This document shows, one piece after another, positions 15,522-23,879 of a stretch of DNA of 33,750 nucleotides. Location of the stretch: contig JAQBYN010000031.1 in NCBI GenBank assembly GCA_027622715.1, positions 1-33,750 on the forward strand, read 5' to 3'. How positions within the stretch are numbered: position 1 is the first letter of the stretch; each line of letters opens with the position of its first letter. The notes under the pieces are model-generated. The model saw only the letters and a program-made list of their open reading frames with translations, searched no databases and was not told the DNA's origin. The position numbers and the translations under genes were made by a program. The stretch is from Pseudomonadota bacterium. Its GTDB lineage: Bacteria; Pseudomonadota; Alphaproteobacteria; SHVP01.

Positions 15522-16208
15522 ATGGTGATCCCGCAGCCCCCCGCCGCCCGATCCACGCTCGACATTGCGTGGTGGTTCCAAGCTCGTTGCGAATCCGCGG
15601 GCGAGGCGCTGTCGCATATCCGCATCCATTTCCTGCTCTATCTCACCCACGCCCATTACGCCGCTGAACATCGCGGCCGCAAGATCATGCCGGCGACGTT
15701 TCTTGCGACGCAAGCTGGCCCGATCGAACCGAATATTCACCAGCTATTTGACGGTGATCGCTTCGCCGTTGAGGCCCATGATCCTCCCCGCCCAGTCGAG
15801 GACTATTTGATCGAGATTTGGTCCCGCTTCGGCAAAAAGACGGTGAAGCAGCTTGAGGCGCTGATCGAGCGTGACGGCGCGTGGCGTCCCGTTCTGCGCA
15901 AAGGGGCGTTGCTCGAAATTCCTGTAGAACTGCTCTACCGGGCCTATGGCGGCGGCGCCGATGCGGTTCCCCTCGACAAACGGTCGAGCGCTGGACAGAA
16001 CCGCAACAAGGAACAGGAATATTGGACGCTGACCGGCAAGAAGGCTGAACAATGGGTCCCCGGTCTATCCGGTGGCCCGGCGCGGCCGACTCCGCAGCGA
16101 GTGGCGCAGACTAAAGCGTCGAGTGGCGGCGTGCGGCGTGTCCTCTCACCCGAAGAAGCAGCCCAACGCAGCAAACGCGCTGTGCCGAGTAAACCGCCCA
16201 CGCGTTGA
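15522..16208 (+). CDS. Panacea (DUF4065)-like protein
   Basis: A 228-residue protein. Residues 25-125 resemble the Panacea/DUF4065 (SocA/GepA-like) fold: a leading helix IRIHFLLYLTHAHYAA (34-49), then the AGPIEPNIHQLF motif (65-76, usual form W-xxGPVxxxLY) and later FGKKTVKQLEAL ending in DGAW (118-121). Panacea domains serve as antitoxins to many unrelated toxins, and some are prophage proteins. A basic, Ser/Pro/Gln-rich tail covers about 155-228. The start at 15522 is chosen over upstream in-frame codons because a promoter-like sequence lies between. Its TGA shares the A with the ATG of the next gene (TGATG), so the two are translationally coupled. The family call is by eye and moderate. 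Confidence 0.6.
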   Translation: MVIPQPPAARSTLDIAWWFQARCESAGEALSHIRIHFLLYLTHAHYAAEHRGRKIMPATFLATQAGPIEPNIHQLFDGDRFAVEAHDPPRPVEDYLIEIWSRFGKKTVKQLEALIERDGAWRPVLRKGALLEIPVELLYRAYGGGADAVPLDKRSSAGQNRNKEQEYWTLTGKKAEQWVPGLSGGPARPTPQRVAQTKASSGGVRRVLSPEEAAQRSKRAVPSKPPTR

Positions 16209-17089
16209 TGGCGCGCACCCTACGGATCCGTGCCCTCAAGGTTCCGCCCTCGATTATTCTCGCCCGCGCCGCGCAAGACCCGCGGCTCGCCGATTCATTC
16301 TCCGATGTTTCATTCGCGACCTGGCCCGATGCGAAAGCGATGCGCGCTGATCTCGATGCCGGCGCGGTCGATCTGTGCATCATCCCGACCAATGTTGCCG
16401 CCGCGCTCTATAACGCCGGCACCCCGATCCGGCTGCTGTGCGTCAACGTGTGGGGCATCCTGCACGTGATGTCGCACGCCCCGATAACCGGTGGGTGGTC
16501 GGCGTTGCGCGGGAAGAGAATCGCGGTGCCGCTAAAGGGCAACATGCCCGACACGATTTTTTCCACGCTCGCGGCCCGCGCCGGACTCGATTTATCGGCT
16601 GATGTTCAAGTTGTGTATTGCGACTCATACCTCGCGGCGCAGGACGCGGTGCTGACCGGCGCGTGCGACGCTGCCGTCCTTCCCGAACCGGTGGCCAGTT
16701 CTGCTGCGGCACTGGGCGGGTTTCGGGCGCTCGATCTCCAACAAGAATGGGCCACGCTGACGGGTCGCGCACCGCGTTTTCCCCAGGCCGGCACGGTCAT
16801 CCCGCAGGATTTTTCGAGCGCCGATGCGGCATCAATCCTCGCCGTGATGGACGATGCCCTAGGCTGGATGGTTGCCAACCCCGACGCGGCCGGCGCGCTC
16901 GGCGCGCCGCTGCTCGGCTTGGCCGCGCCGATCATTGCCGACTCGTTGCGGGCGACGACTTGGATGTCGATGGACGCTGCCGCTGCGCGCGAGGATCTCG
17001 AATATTTCTACGGCGTCTTGACGGCGACATCGCCCGCGTTGGTCGATGGCGGGTTGCCGGACGCGGGTTTTTACAGCGCGCATTCCTAG
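16208..17089 (+). CDS. Leaderless substrate-binding-protein-fold protein (NMT1/NrtA-like)
   Basis: A 293-residue protein resembling NitT/TauT-type ABC transporter substrate-binding proteins: RADLDAGAVDLCIIPTNVAA, ALRGKRIAVPLKGNMPDTIF, and AAQDAVLTGACDAAVLPEPVA match the usual pattern of lobe and hinge segments. It has no N-terminal signal peptide; residues 1-25 are charged and polar. No permease or ATPase gene is adjacent. It may therefore be a cytoplasmic enzyme or sensor built on this fold, as MqnA, MqnD and THI5 are, or a binding protein that lost export. No THI5-type cysteine cluster is seen. It starts inside the stop of the Panacea-like gene and its stop overlaps the convergent antiporter gene by four bases (CTAG). 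Confidence 0.65.
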   Translation: MARTLRIRALKVPPSIILARAAQDPRLADSFSDVSFATWPDAKAMRADLDAGAVDLCIIPTNVAAALYNAGTPIRLLCVNVWGILHVMSHAPITGGWSALRGKRIAVPLKGNMPDTIFSTLAARAGLDLSADVQVVYCDSYLAAQDAVLTGACDAAVLPEPVASSAAALGGFRALDLQQEWATLTGRAPRFPQAGTVIPQDFSSADAASILAVMDDALGWMVANPDAAGALGAPLLGLAAPIIADSLRATTWMSMDAAAAREDLEYFYGVLTATSPALVDGGLPDAGFYSAHS

Positions 17090-18774
17090 CTAAAGTTAAA
17101 GACGAGAAACGCCGCTAGAATCACCAATACCCAAAAGACAGTTCGGCCGGTCGGCAACGTTCGCGCGAGCAAGCCGGCAGGCCCGTGATAGTGGGCCATC
17201 GAGTCGATGATCGATCCGACTTGGGCCCGCGTTCCGCCCAACACACCGTCGCTCAACTCGCGCAGATCGCGCGCGATCCAGGCGATGACGGCAGGCGCCG
17301 CGCGGCGGTACAGCCAGTCCACATCCAGGCTGACGGTCAACGTCCGTTTCATCAGCGGCAGCAAAAGGAAAAAAGCGAGCCCCGAGAACAGCAACAGCTG
17401 CAACTGTCCGACGACATGGGCGCCGGTATAGGGCACGAACGCGACCGGCGCCGGCAACAGCGCGTAAAGCGGTTGCGGGAAAACCCCGATCAATAGGCAC
17501 AGCGCCGCGAAGAAAATCATCGCTGCACGCATATTCCACGGCGGATCAGGCGGCCGCAGGCCAGAGTCTTTTTGGAAGAAGACAAACCAGGGAAATTTGA
17601 TCCCGGCATGCAGGAAAACGCCGGCCGATGCCGCCGTCAGCAACAGCCACACCACCATCATATGTTGGTCGGCCGCACTTTGATTGATCATCGACTTACT
17701 GATGAACCCGGACGTCAACGGGAACGCCGAGATCGCCAGCGCCCCAATAATCCCGCACGTCGCGGTGATCGGCATGCTCTGGAACAACCCGCCTAGATCG
17801 GAGCATTTTCGCTTGCCGGTCATATAGAGGACCGAGCCCGCCGACATCAACAAAAGTCCCTTGTAGATAATGTGGGCGAAGGCGTGCGCGGCGGCGCCGT
17901 TTAACGCCATCTCGGTGCCGATTCCGATACCCACCACCATAAAGCCGACTTGGTTGACGATGCTGTAGGCCAGGATACGGCGCATGTCGTTTTCCAACAG
18001 CGCGTAAATGATCCCGTAGAAGATCATGAACAGGCCGACATAGATCAGCGCCTGGGTGCCCGGGAACCCGACCAGGAGGACGAACACGGCCGTCTTGGTC
18101 GTGAAGGCCGAGAGAAAAACCATGCCGGCGGGGGAGGCCTCCGGGTAGGCATCCGGAATCCACGATGACAGCGGCCACGCGCCGGCGTTGATTAGGAATC
18201 CGGCCAGGATCAACCAGCGTGGCCAGGCATCCGCTTGCATCACGTCGAAAGTGATCGAGCCCGTCGCCTCGATATGCCCGATCAGGCCGATCATCAGCAC
18301 GATGCCGCCGAAGAAATGGATCAGGGCGTAGCGCAGGCCCGCGCGCCGCGCCGCATCGCTGCTGCCGTTCCACACCACCATGGTCGAGCCGATCGCCATG
18401 ATCTCCCAAAAAACAAACAGGGTGATGAGGTCGCCGGCGAACACCACGCCGATCGCGCTACCCGCGTAAAGGAAGGCTGCGGCCATCTCTGATGGACGCG
18501 CGCTACGCAGAGCGAATAGTGCGCCGCCAAAGGCCATGATGCTGAAGACGGTCGCAAACAGCATGCCCGTCGGGGCATAACGTACCGGCGACACGGCGTA
18601 GCCCATGAACGGCGCGGACCACACGGTTCCAGCGTCGATACCGGTGCCCCAGATCAGCGCCAAGGTCAGGACCGGTAGGGCGAGAACGAGCCCTTTGCGG
18701 ATCGTGGGTCCGACAAACGGTATCGCCACCGCACCGGCAATCAGAATCAGGCCCGGCGGCAGCCCGCTAATCAT
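17086..18774 (-). CDS. Mrp-type antiporter D-like subunit, third copy
   Basis: A 562-residue polytopic membrane protein of the NuoL/M/N-MrpD proton-channel family. Signature positions are Glu124 in LFVFWEIMAIG (the conserved Glu of helix 5), Lys in AFTTKTAVFVLL, and His plus Lys in HAFAHIIYKGLLLMSAG, with LTSGFISKSM corresponding to the discontinuous-helix segment. It is the longest of three such subunits in the operon; about 70 extra residues at the C-terminus include an amphipathic stretch (around 490-535) and a final hydrophobic helix. It is the last gene of the operon and overlaps the 78-residue membrane protein gene by eight bases. Role: proton or cation translocation within an Mrp-like complex in the cytoplasmic membrane. 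Confidence 0.88.
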   Translation of the reverse strand: MISGLPPGLILIAGAVAIPFVGPTIRKGLVLALPVLTLALIWGTGIDAGTVWSAPFMGYAVSPVRYAPTGMLFATVFSIMAFGGALFALRSARPSEMAAAFLYAGSAIGVVFAGDLITLFVFWEIMAIGSTMVVWNGSSDAARRAGLRYALIHFFGGIVLMIGLIGHIEATGSITFDVMQADAWPRWLILAGFLINAGAWPLSSWIPDAYPEASPAGMVFLSAFTTKTAVFVLLVGFPGTQALIYVGLFMIFYGIIYALLENDMRRILAYSIVNQVGFMVVGIGIGTEMALNGAAAHAFAHIIYKGLLLMSAGSVLYMTGKRKCSDLGGLFQSMPITATCGIIGALAISAFPLTSGFISKSMINQSAADQHMMVVWLLLTAASAGVFLHAGIKFPWFVFFQKDSGLRPPDPPWNMRAAMIFFAALCLLIGVFPQPLYALLPAPVAFVPYTGAHVVGQLQLLLFSGLAFFLLLPLMKRTLTVSLDVDWLYRRAAPAVIAWIARDLRELSDGVLGGTRAQVGSIIDSMAHYHGPAGLLARTLPTGRTVFWVLVILAAFLVFNFS

Positions 18775-19003
18775 AGTAGGTGTCCTTGCGCTTGATGACG
18801 GCGCCCAAGATTTTGGCGCCGATCACCATCACCGCGCAGGTTCCCAGGCCGTACCAGGCGCCAAAGCCGAATGTCTCGTCGATATGAAATTCGCCGTGGA
18901 TCTCGATACCGAGTTGCAGCAGCACGGTCACGGCAAGGACGCCCAGCATGACGATCCACAACAGCCGGATCGTCTTGGGTCTGACCAACCAGTGTTTTTC
19001 CAT
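18767..19003 (-). CDS. Small two-helix membrane protein of the antiporter operon
   Basis: A 78-residue protein. Two hydrophobic segments (about 13-31 and 46-65) are linked by an acidic loop IEIHGEFHIDETFGFG, and the C-terminus is a short charged tail KRKDTYYD. It starts at the ATG at 19003 that overlaps the stop of the upstream D-like gene (TGATG) and itself overlaps the downstream D-like gene by eight bases, so it is clearly translated as part of the operon. I do not recognise a named Mrp subunit. An accessory subunit holding adjacent D-like channels together is possible. The longer open frame upstream (to 19348) is the shadow of the D-like gene. Confidence 0.8.
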   Translation of the reverse strand: MEKHWLVRPKTIRLLWIVMLGVLAVTVLLQLGIEIHGEFHIDETFGFGAWYGLGTCAVMVIGAKILGAVIKRKDTYYD

Positions 19004-20466
19004 CAGATGCCTCCCACGATTTGTGACGCGAAGCGCACAATGGGTTGGGAAAAGAAGAACATCAGAAATGTCAGCGTCACCGACGCGCCAAGCGCCAACA
19101 AAATGGGGCGCGGCGCCTCGCCGTGTGTCGGTGGGCCGGTTTCCTCGGGCGCCTGGAAAAATGCTGTGTAGACCACGGGCAACAGATACGCGGCACTGAG
19201 CAGAGTGCTCACGATCAATACGCCGGCCATCACCGGCTGCTCGGCCTGCAGCACGCCGAGCAAGATGTACCATTTGCTGACAAAGCCGCCGGTTGGCGGC
19301 AGGCCGATGATCGAAATCGCGCCGATGGTGAAGGCGGTCATGGTCCACGGCATGGATCGGCCGATCCCACGCAACTGGCTAACGGTCGTTTTGTTGGCCG
19401 CGACGTAGATCGCCCCGGCACAAAAGAACAATGTGATTTTGCCAAAGGCGTGCGAAGCAATGTGCAACGCGCCGCCGACGATTCCGGCGGAATTGGCAAG
19501 CATCGCGGCCAGTACAATATAGGAAAGTTGACCGACCGTGGAGTAGGCGAGGCGGCGCTTCAGGTTGTCCTGGCGCAACGCGATGATTGACGCGATTAAG
19601 ATGGTCGCAGCGGCAACCCACAGAAAAAAGCCCGTGGACGGCGTCGCGGCTAGGAAATCGACGCCAAAAATGTAGACCGTCACTTTTAGAATCGAGAACA
19701 CGCCCGCCTTCACCACGGCAACGGCATGCAACAACGCGCTGACCGGCGTCGGTGCGACCATGGCGGCCGGCAGCCAACGGTGGAACGGCATCACCCCGGC
19801 TTTGCCGATGCCGAAAACAAACAGCGCCAGCAGCGCCGCGATCAGCACAGGATCGGTCTGGCCACTGAACACGCCGCCGGGGGTGAACGCGACGGTGCCG
19901 GCCTCATGCCACACCCACAACACTCCGAACAGAAAAAATCCGATCGACGTCGTCAGCAACACGCCAAGATAGGTGCGGCCGCCCTTGCGCGCTTCGTCGT
20001 TGTTATGGTGGGTAACCAACGGGTAGGTCGATAGCGATAGCGCCTCGTAAAAGATGAACAGCGAGATCAGATTGCCCGAATAGGCGACCCCCATCGTGCT
20101 GGTGAGCGCGATAGCGAAAAACGTGTAAAAGCGGGTTTGTTTCGCTTCGTGTTTGCCGCGCATATAGCCGATGGCATAGACCGACGTCACGATCCACAGC
20201 CCGCTCGCCACCAATCCGAAGATAACGCCGAGCGGTTCGGCGCCAAGCAGGATTGGCGCCCCCGGAATGAAGTCTGCGAGGATAAATTCGGGCCGCGCGC
20301 CAGCCAGGACATCGGCTGCCAACGCGATGTTTAGGGCGAACAACACCACGGCCGTCAGCAGCGTCGCGGCCTCGCGCACATTGGGCGACCGGTCCAACAG
20401 CGAGATCACTGCGGCGCCGGCAAGCGGTACCGCCAGCGTCAACACCATCAACGTTTCGGGCGTCAT
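19003..20466 (-). CDS. Mrp-type antiporter D-like subunit, second copy
   Basis: A 487-residue polytopic protein of the MrpD/NuoN family. Features are Glu141 in LFIFYEALSLSTY, Lys in LHAVAVVKAGVFSILK, RRLAYSTVGQLSY and HIASHAFGKITLFFCAG, then GLPPTGGFVSKWY. It acts as a proton/cation half-channel of the complex. It starts one base after the stop of the first D-like gene and overlaps the small membrane protein gene at its end. It is distinct enough from the first and third copies that recent tandem duplication is unlikely. Confidence 0.9.
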   Translation of the reverse strand: MTPETLMVLTLAVPLAGAAVISLLDRSPNVREAATLLTAVVLFALNIALAADVLAGARPEFILADFIPGAPILLGAEPLGVIFGLVASGLWIVTSVYAIGYMRGKHEAKQTRFYTFFAIALTSTMGVAYSGNLISLFIFYEALSLSTYPLVTHHNNDEARKGGRTYLGVLLTTSIGFFLFGVLWVWHEAGTVAFTPGGVFSGQTDPVLIAALLALFVFGIGKAGVMPFHRWLPAAMVAPTPVSALLHAVAVVKAGVFSILKVTVYIFGVDFLAATPSTGFFLWVAAATILIASIIALRQDNLKRRLAYSTVGQLSYIVLAAMLANSAGIVGGALHIASHAFGKITLFFCAGAIYVAANKTTVSQLRGIGRSMPWTMTAFTIGAISIIGLPPTGGFVSKWYILLGVLQAEQPVMAGVLIVSTLLSAAYLLPVVYTAFFQAPEETGPPTHGEAPRPILLALGASVTLTFLMFFFSQPIVRFASQIVGGI

Positions 20467-20467
20467 C

Positions 20468-21943
20468 TCAGCCGCCGCCCATCAACTGGATCGCCGCTTG
20501 TTCGGCAAAGCCCAACGACAACGAGGTTTCGATGCCGAAATAGACGCACGCGCCCGTCAGTACCCAGGTTGGTACCAGCAAGGCCAACGGCGGATCGGAC
20601 AGCGGCGGGGCGTCGGCAGGCGCATCGCGGAAATAGGCAATCTCAACAACGCGCCAGACATAAACCGCCGCCAACAATGACGTGGCCAGGATCACGGCCG
20701 CGACCGGCCACCAACCCTTTTCCATCGCCCCCAGCACAAGATACCACTTGCTGATGAATCCGGCCGTCAGCGGCACCCCGATCAGGCTGAGACCGGCAAT
20801 CACAAACGCCGCCATCGTCAGCGGCATCCGTTTGCCCAACCCCGCGAAACTCTCGAGCCGACAGGCGCCCGCCGCGTAGGCAACGCAGCCCATGACGAGG
20901 AACAGGGCGCCTTTGGTCACCGCGTGGTTGAAAATATGGACGATCGACGCGGTCAGGCCGGTGACGTTGGCGTAGCTGATCCCCAAGATGATGTAACCGA
21001 TTTGCGCGACGCTGGAATAGGCGAGGAGGCGCTTCACGTCGCTCTGAAAGATCGCGACGAACGACGCGATAATGACGCCGGCAAGGGCGAGGGTCAGCAG
21101 AACCTCTGACGCGGGCACGATATTGAACACGAACTCGGCGCCGAAAACCGTGTAGCCGAAACGCAATAGCAGATAGATCGCCACTTTGGTGGCGGTCGCG
21201 GCAAGAAACGCGGTAACCACCGACGGCGCGTAGGTGTAGGCGTTGGGCAGCCACAGATGCAGCGGGAACAACGCGAGCTTCAACAAGATGCCCACTGAGA
21301 TGAAGGCAAACGCCGCCAGCACCGTGCGGCTTTGGTATAGCGGCGGCAGACGCTCGGCGAGGTCGGCCATGTTCAGCGTGCCGGTGACGGCGTAGATCAG
21401 CCCAACCCCGATCAAGAAAAACGTGGCGCCAACCGTACCCATGACCAAATACGTGAACGCCGCCGACAAGGCGCGCCGGTCGCGGCCCATCGCAATCATC
21501 GCGTAAGACGACAACGAGGAAATTTCGATAAACACAAACACGTTAAACGCGTCGCCGGTAATCGCCATGCCAAGCAGGCCGGTGAGCATCAGCAAAAAGC
21601 CGCTGTAGAACAGGTAGTGCCGGTCCTGCGGTATCTCCTTGGCGACACTCTTGTAGGCAAACGGCAACACGGCGCTGCTTGTCCCGGCAACCAGTAGCAG
21701 CATGAACGCGTTGAGCGTATCGATGCGGTATTCGATCCCCAGCGGCGCGAGCCAGCCGCCGAGCGCGTAGCTAATAATCTCGCCGTCGGCAACTTGGCTG
21801 AGCAACGTTGCCGCCATCGCCAGCGCGGCCCAACTCACCAGCAGCGCAATCAGCCAGGGCAGCGCGCCGCGCCGCAATATAATGCACAGTGGTGCACCCA
21901 GCAGTGGGATAACGACCTGAAGGGCAGGGAATTGCGCGATCAT
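20468..21943 (-). CDS. mrpD: Mrp-type antiporter subunit D, first copy
   Basis: A 491-residue polytopic protein, the closest of the three to standard MrpD by position directly after subunit C. Key residues are Glu140 in VFVFIEISSLSSYAM, Lys in ATATKVAIYLLLR, RLLAYSSVAQIGY and HIFNHAVTKGALFLV, with GVPLTAGFISKWYL after. MrpD forms the main ion path together with MrpA in Mrp Na+/H+ antiporters. It overlaps the subunit C gene by four bases (ATGA). Confidence 0.9.
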   Translation of the reverse strand: MIAQFPALQVVIPLLGAPLCIILRRGALPWLIALLVSWAALAMAATLLSQVADGEIISYALGGWLAPLGIEYRIDTLNAFMLLLVAGTSSAVLPFAYKSVAKEIPQDRHYLFYSGFLLMLTGLLGMAITGDAFNVFVFIEISSLSSYAMIAMGRDRRALSAAFTYLVMGTVGATFFLIGVGLIYAVTGTLNMADLAERLPPLYQSRTVLAAFAFISVGILLKLALFPLHLWLPNAYTYAPSVVTAFLAATATKVAIYLLLRFGYTVFGAEFVFNIVPASEVLLTLALAGVIIASFVAIFQSDVKRLLAYSSVAQIGYIILGISYANVTGLTASIVHIFNHAVTKGALFLVMGCVAYAAGACRLESFAGLGKRMPLTMAAFVIAGLSLIGVPLTAGFISKWYLVLGAMEKGWWPVAAVILATSLLAAVYVWRVVEIAYFRDAPADAPPLSDPPLALLVPTWVLTGACVYFGIETSLSLGFAEQAAIQLMGGG

Positions 21944-22293
21944 GGTTCACGGTCCATGTCGGCAATTTCGTTTTCCTCGATGGTGCTGTAGCTCTCGTGA
22001 ATCCGTACCACCAAGGCCAGGCCAAGCGCCGTCGTCGCGACGCCGACCACAATGGCGGTCAGGATCAGAACGTGTGGCAGCGGGTTGGAGTAGACCGTGA
22101 TCCCCTCGGCGATGATCGGTGCCGATCCACCGGTCACTTTGCCCAACGTGATGAATAGCAAGAACACTGAGGCCTGAAAGATGTTCAGGCCGACGATCTT
22201 CTTAATCAGGTTGCCGCGGGCGATCAGCGCGTAGAAACCGATCATCATCAGTACGACGACGACCCAGTAATTGAAATGCCCCAGAACCTCCAT
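21940..22293 (-). CDS. mrpC: Mrp-type antiporter subunit C (NuoK-like)
   Basis: A 117-residue protein with three transmembrane helices and the NuoK/MrpC pattern: GFYALIARGNLIKKIVGLNI, a glycine-poor middle loop, then NPLPHVLILTAIVVGVATTALGLALVVRI. A short acidic tail follows. It starts two bases after subunit B and overlaps subunit D. In the complex it lies beside subunit D and continues the polar path through the membrane. Confidence 0.92.
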   Translation of the reverse strand: MEVLGHFNYWVVVVLMMIGFYALIARGNLIKKIVGLNIFQASVFLLFITLGKVTGGSAPIIAEGITVYSNPLPHVLILTAIVVGVATTALGLALVVRIHESYSTIEENEIADMDREP

Positions 22294-22295
22294 GT

Positions 22296-22712
22296 TCAGC
22301 GCAGCCGACCGGCAAAGGTCATGAAGATGGTCATCATCACCGCGGCAACGGTGATACCGACGCCGAGTTCGACCAAGAGAATGCCGAGGTGCTGCCCGTC
22401 GTGGTCGACCGCGCTCAACACGTCATAGTCGAGGTAGTTAGCACCAAGAATCTGCGACACAACGCCGACCCCGCCATAGAGGAGGACGCCAACCGCAATG
22501 AACGCGGTAACGATCTGCGGGGGTGCCACCTTGCGCAGATTCTCTAGTCCAAACACCAGTCCGTACAAGATGAATCCAGCGCCAAAGATTACGCCCGCCT
22601 GAAAGCCGCCGCCGGGCCCGTAGTCGCCGTGGAACTGGACATAAAGCGCAAACAACAGGATGCCGGGTATCGTCAGTTTCGCGATCACGCGCGGAATGAG
22701 ATGGTGTTTCAT
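22296..22712 (-). CDS. mrpB: Mrp-type antiporter subunit B (MnhB domain)
   Basis: A 138-residue protein with four hydrophobic helices and the MnhB hallmark FHGDYGPGGGFQAGVIF in the first periplasmic loop, then a G-V-L-L-Y-G-G helix and a conserved LLVELGVGITVAAVMM. It overlaps the upstream MbhD/E-like gene by four bases (ATGA) and precedes subunit C by two. The length is normal for stand-alone MrpB. Confidence 0.93.
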   Translation of the reverse strand: MKHHLIPRVIAKLTIPGILLFALYVQFHGDYGPGGGFQAGVIFGAGFILYGLVFGLENLRKVAPPQIVTAFIAVGVLLYGGVGVVSQILGANYLDYDVLSAVDHDGQHLGILLVELGVGITVAAVMMTIFMTFAGRLR

Positions 22713-23284
22713 GAGGCGCCCCCGCCGCCGGAGTTGGGTTCGTCGGGGTCACGGCGTCGCCGTCCCAAGCCGCCCGACAGCAACAGCAACACGCCGATCC
22801 CGGCCGTGAAGATCACCGTCACTTCGCCCAACGTGTCATAGCCGCGGTAGCTCGCCAGCACCGCCGTGACGATGTTGGGCGCGCCGGTCTCGTGTTCGCC
22901 TTCAGCCAGGTATGCCGGCGCCACATGGAGGTGAATTGGGGCGTTCGGGTCGCCGAATGCTGGTAGGTCCCAGGTCCCGTAGATCAGCAATCCGCCCGTG
23001 ACCAAAACTGTGACCAACGGCAGCAGCGGTGTGGTCACGGGAATTTTCTCGCGGTTCTTGGTCAGGGCGAGCACCCCCAACATCAGTACGGTCGAAATTC
23101 CGGCGCCGACGGCGGCCTCGGTGAACGCGACATCAACCGCATCCAAAAGCACGAAAATGCACGCCATTAGCAGGCTGTAGATGCCCGACAGCATGACCAC
23201 GGCAAATAGATTGCGCAGGCGAATGATGGCGATTCCCACCACTGCCAGCAGCACCAAAAGCACGATGTCGATGGCAAGGATCAC
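22709..23284 (-). CDS. MbhD/MbhE-like fused subunit (DUF4040; equivalent to MrpA C-terminus)
   Basis: A 191-residue membrane protein. The first 85 residues form an MbhD/DUF4040 unit (LRNLFAVVMLSGIYSLLMA, DVAFTEAAVGAGISTVLML). The second half is an MbhE-like unit with APNIVTAVLASYRGYDTLGE followed by a hydrophobic helix and a Gly/Arg-rich tail. In bacterial Mrp systems both units are usually the C-terminal part of the large MrpA. The GTG at 23284 is chosen because it overlaps the subunit G stop (GTGA) and the longer open frame upstream only shadows subunit G. No MrpA N-terminal domain is found here. Confidence 0.87.
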   Translation of the reverse strand: MILAIDIVLLVLLAVVGIAIIRLRNLFAVVMLSGIYSLLMACIFVLLDAVDVAFTEAAVGAGISTVLMLGVLALTKNREKIPVTTPLLPLVTVLVTGGLLIYGTWDLPAFGDPNAPIHLHVAPAYLAEGEHETGAPNIVTAVLASYRGYDTLGEVTVIFTAGIGVLLLLSGGLGRRRRDPDEPNSGGGGAS

Positions 23285-23607
23285 GGGGTCTGCTTCTCTT
23301 TGTCGCGCGCCCACGGTTTTAGCCCGCTGGCCAATGCCGCCCGGGCCAGCGCATGCGTTGCCGTCGGGCTGGTGAAAAACAAGAAGATCACGATGAAAAT
23401 CAGCTTCACGACGACCTGCCAACTTTCGGCTTGAAGCATGAAGCCGACCAGTAGCATCCATGCGCCCAGCGTGTCGGTAATGCCGGCGGCGTGGAGGCGC
23501 GTGTAAAAGTCGGGAAAACGCAGCAACCCGATCGCGCCCACGACGCTGAAGCCTGCGCCACCCAGGATCAGCACCCAACTGAGAACGTCGAGGATCGTGT
23601 CGATCAT
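23281..23607 (-). CDS. mrpG: Mrp-type antiporter subunit G
   Basis: A 108-residue protein with three helices and the subunit G motif GAIGLLRFPDFYTRLHAAG, then TDTLGAWMLLVG. A charged tail ends the protein. It overlaps subunit F by four bases at its start and the MbhD/E-like gene at its end. Confidence 0.93.
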   Translation of the reverse strand: MIDTILDVLSWVLILGGAGFSVVGAIGLLRFPDFYTRLHAAGITDTLGAWMLLVGFMLQAESWQVVVKLIFIVIFLFFTSPTATHALARAALASGLKPWARDKEKQTP

Positions 23608-23879
23608 TTGGTGCCGCCCTGCGACGAAACGAACTCGCCGTATTGGGTGTAGCGCATGACGGCTATCACGGCGATGAAGTTCATCAACGCGTAAATCAAC
23701 GCGATATCGAGAAACTCGGGGCGGTCGGCCAAAAACCCGAGCACGGCAATCAAAAGGGTGGTTTTTGTCCCCACCATGTTGGCCGCCAAGATGCGATCAA
23801 AGGTCGTGGGACCGAGCAACGCGCGCAGCAAGGCGAATGTCATCGTCACGATGATGCCGATTGCGGCGGCGGCGAACAT
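23604..23879 (-). CDS. mrpF: Mrp-type antiporter subunit F
   Basis: A 91-residue, three-helix protein with the subunit F pattern RALLGPTTFDRILAANMVGT, then LDIALIYALMNFIAVIAVMRY. Its ATG overlaps the stop of subunit E (TGATG) and its stop overlaps subunit G. The length is usual for the family. Confidence 0.93.
   Translation of the reverse strand: MFAAAAIGIIVTMTFALLRALLGPTTFDRILAANMVGTKTTLLIAVLGFLADRPEFLDIALIYALMNFIAVIAVMRYTQYGEFVSSQGGTK

Noticed and set aside
19004-19348. Upstream extension of the 78-residue protein to a 193-residue frame
   Set aside because: It lies inside the D-like antiporter gene on the same strand in another frame, is Arg/His-rich and has no membrane character; the TGATG overlap supports the short start.
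23285-23578. Upstream extension of the MbhD/E-like protein
   Set aside because: The added part shadows subunit G, and the GTG overlapping the subunit G stop gives the family's normal N-terminus.
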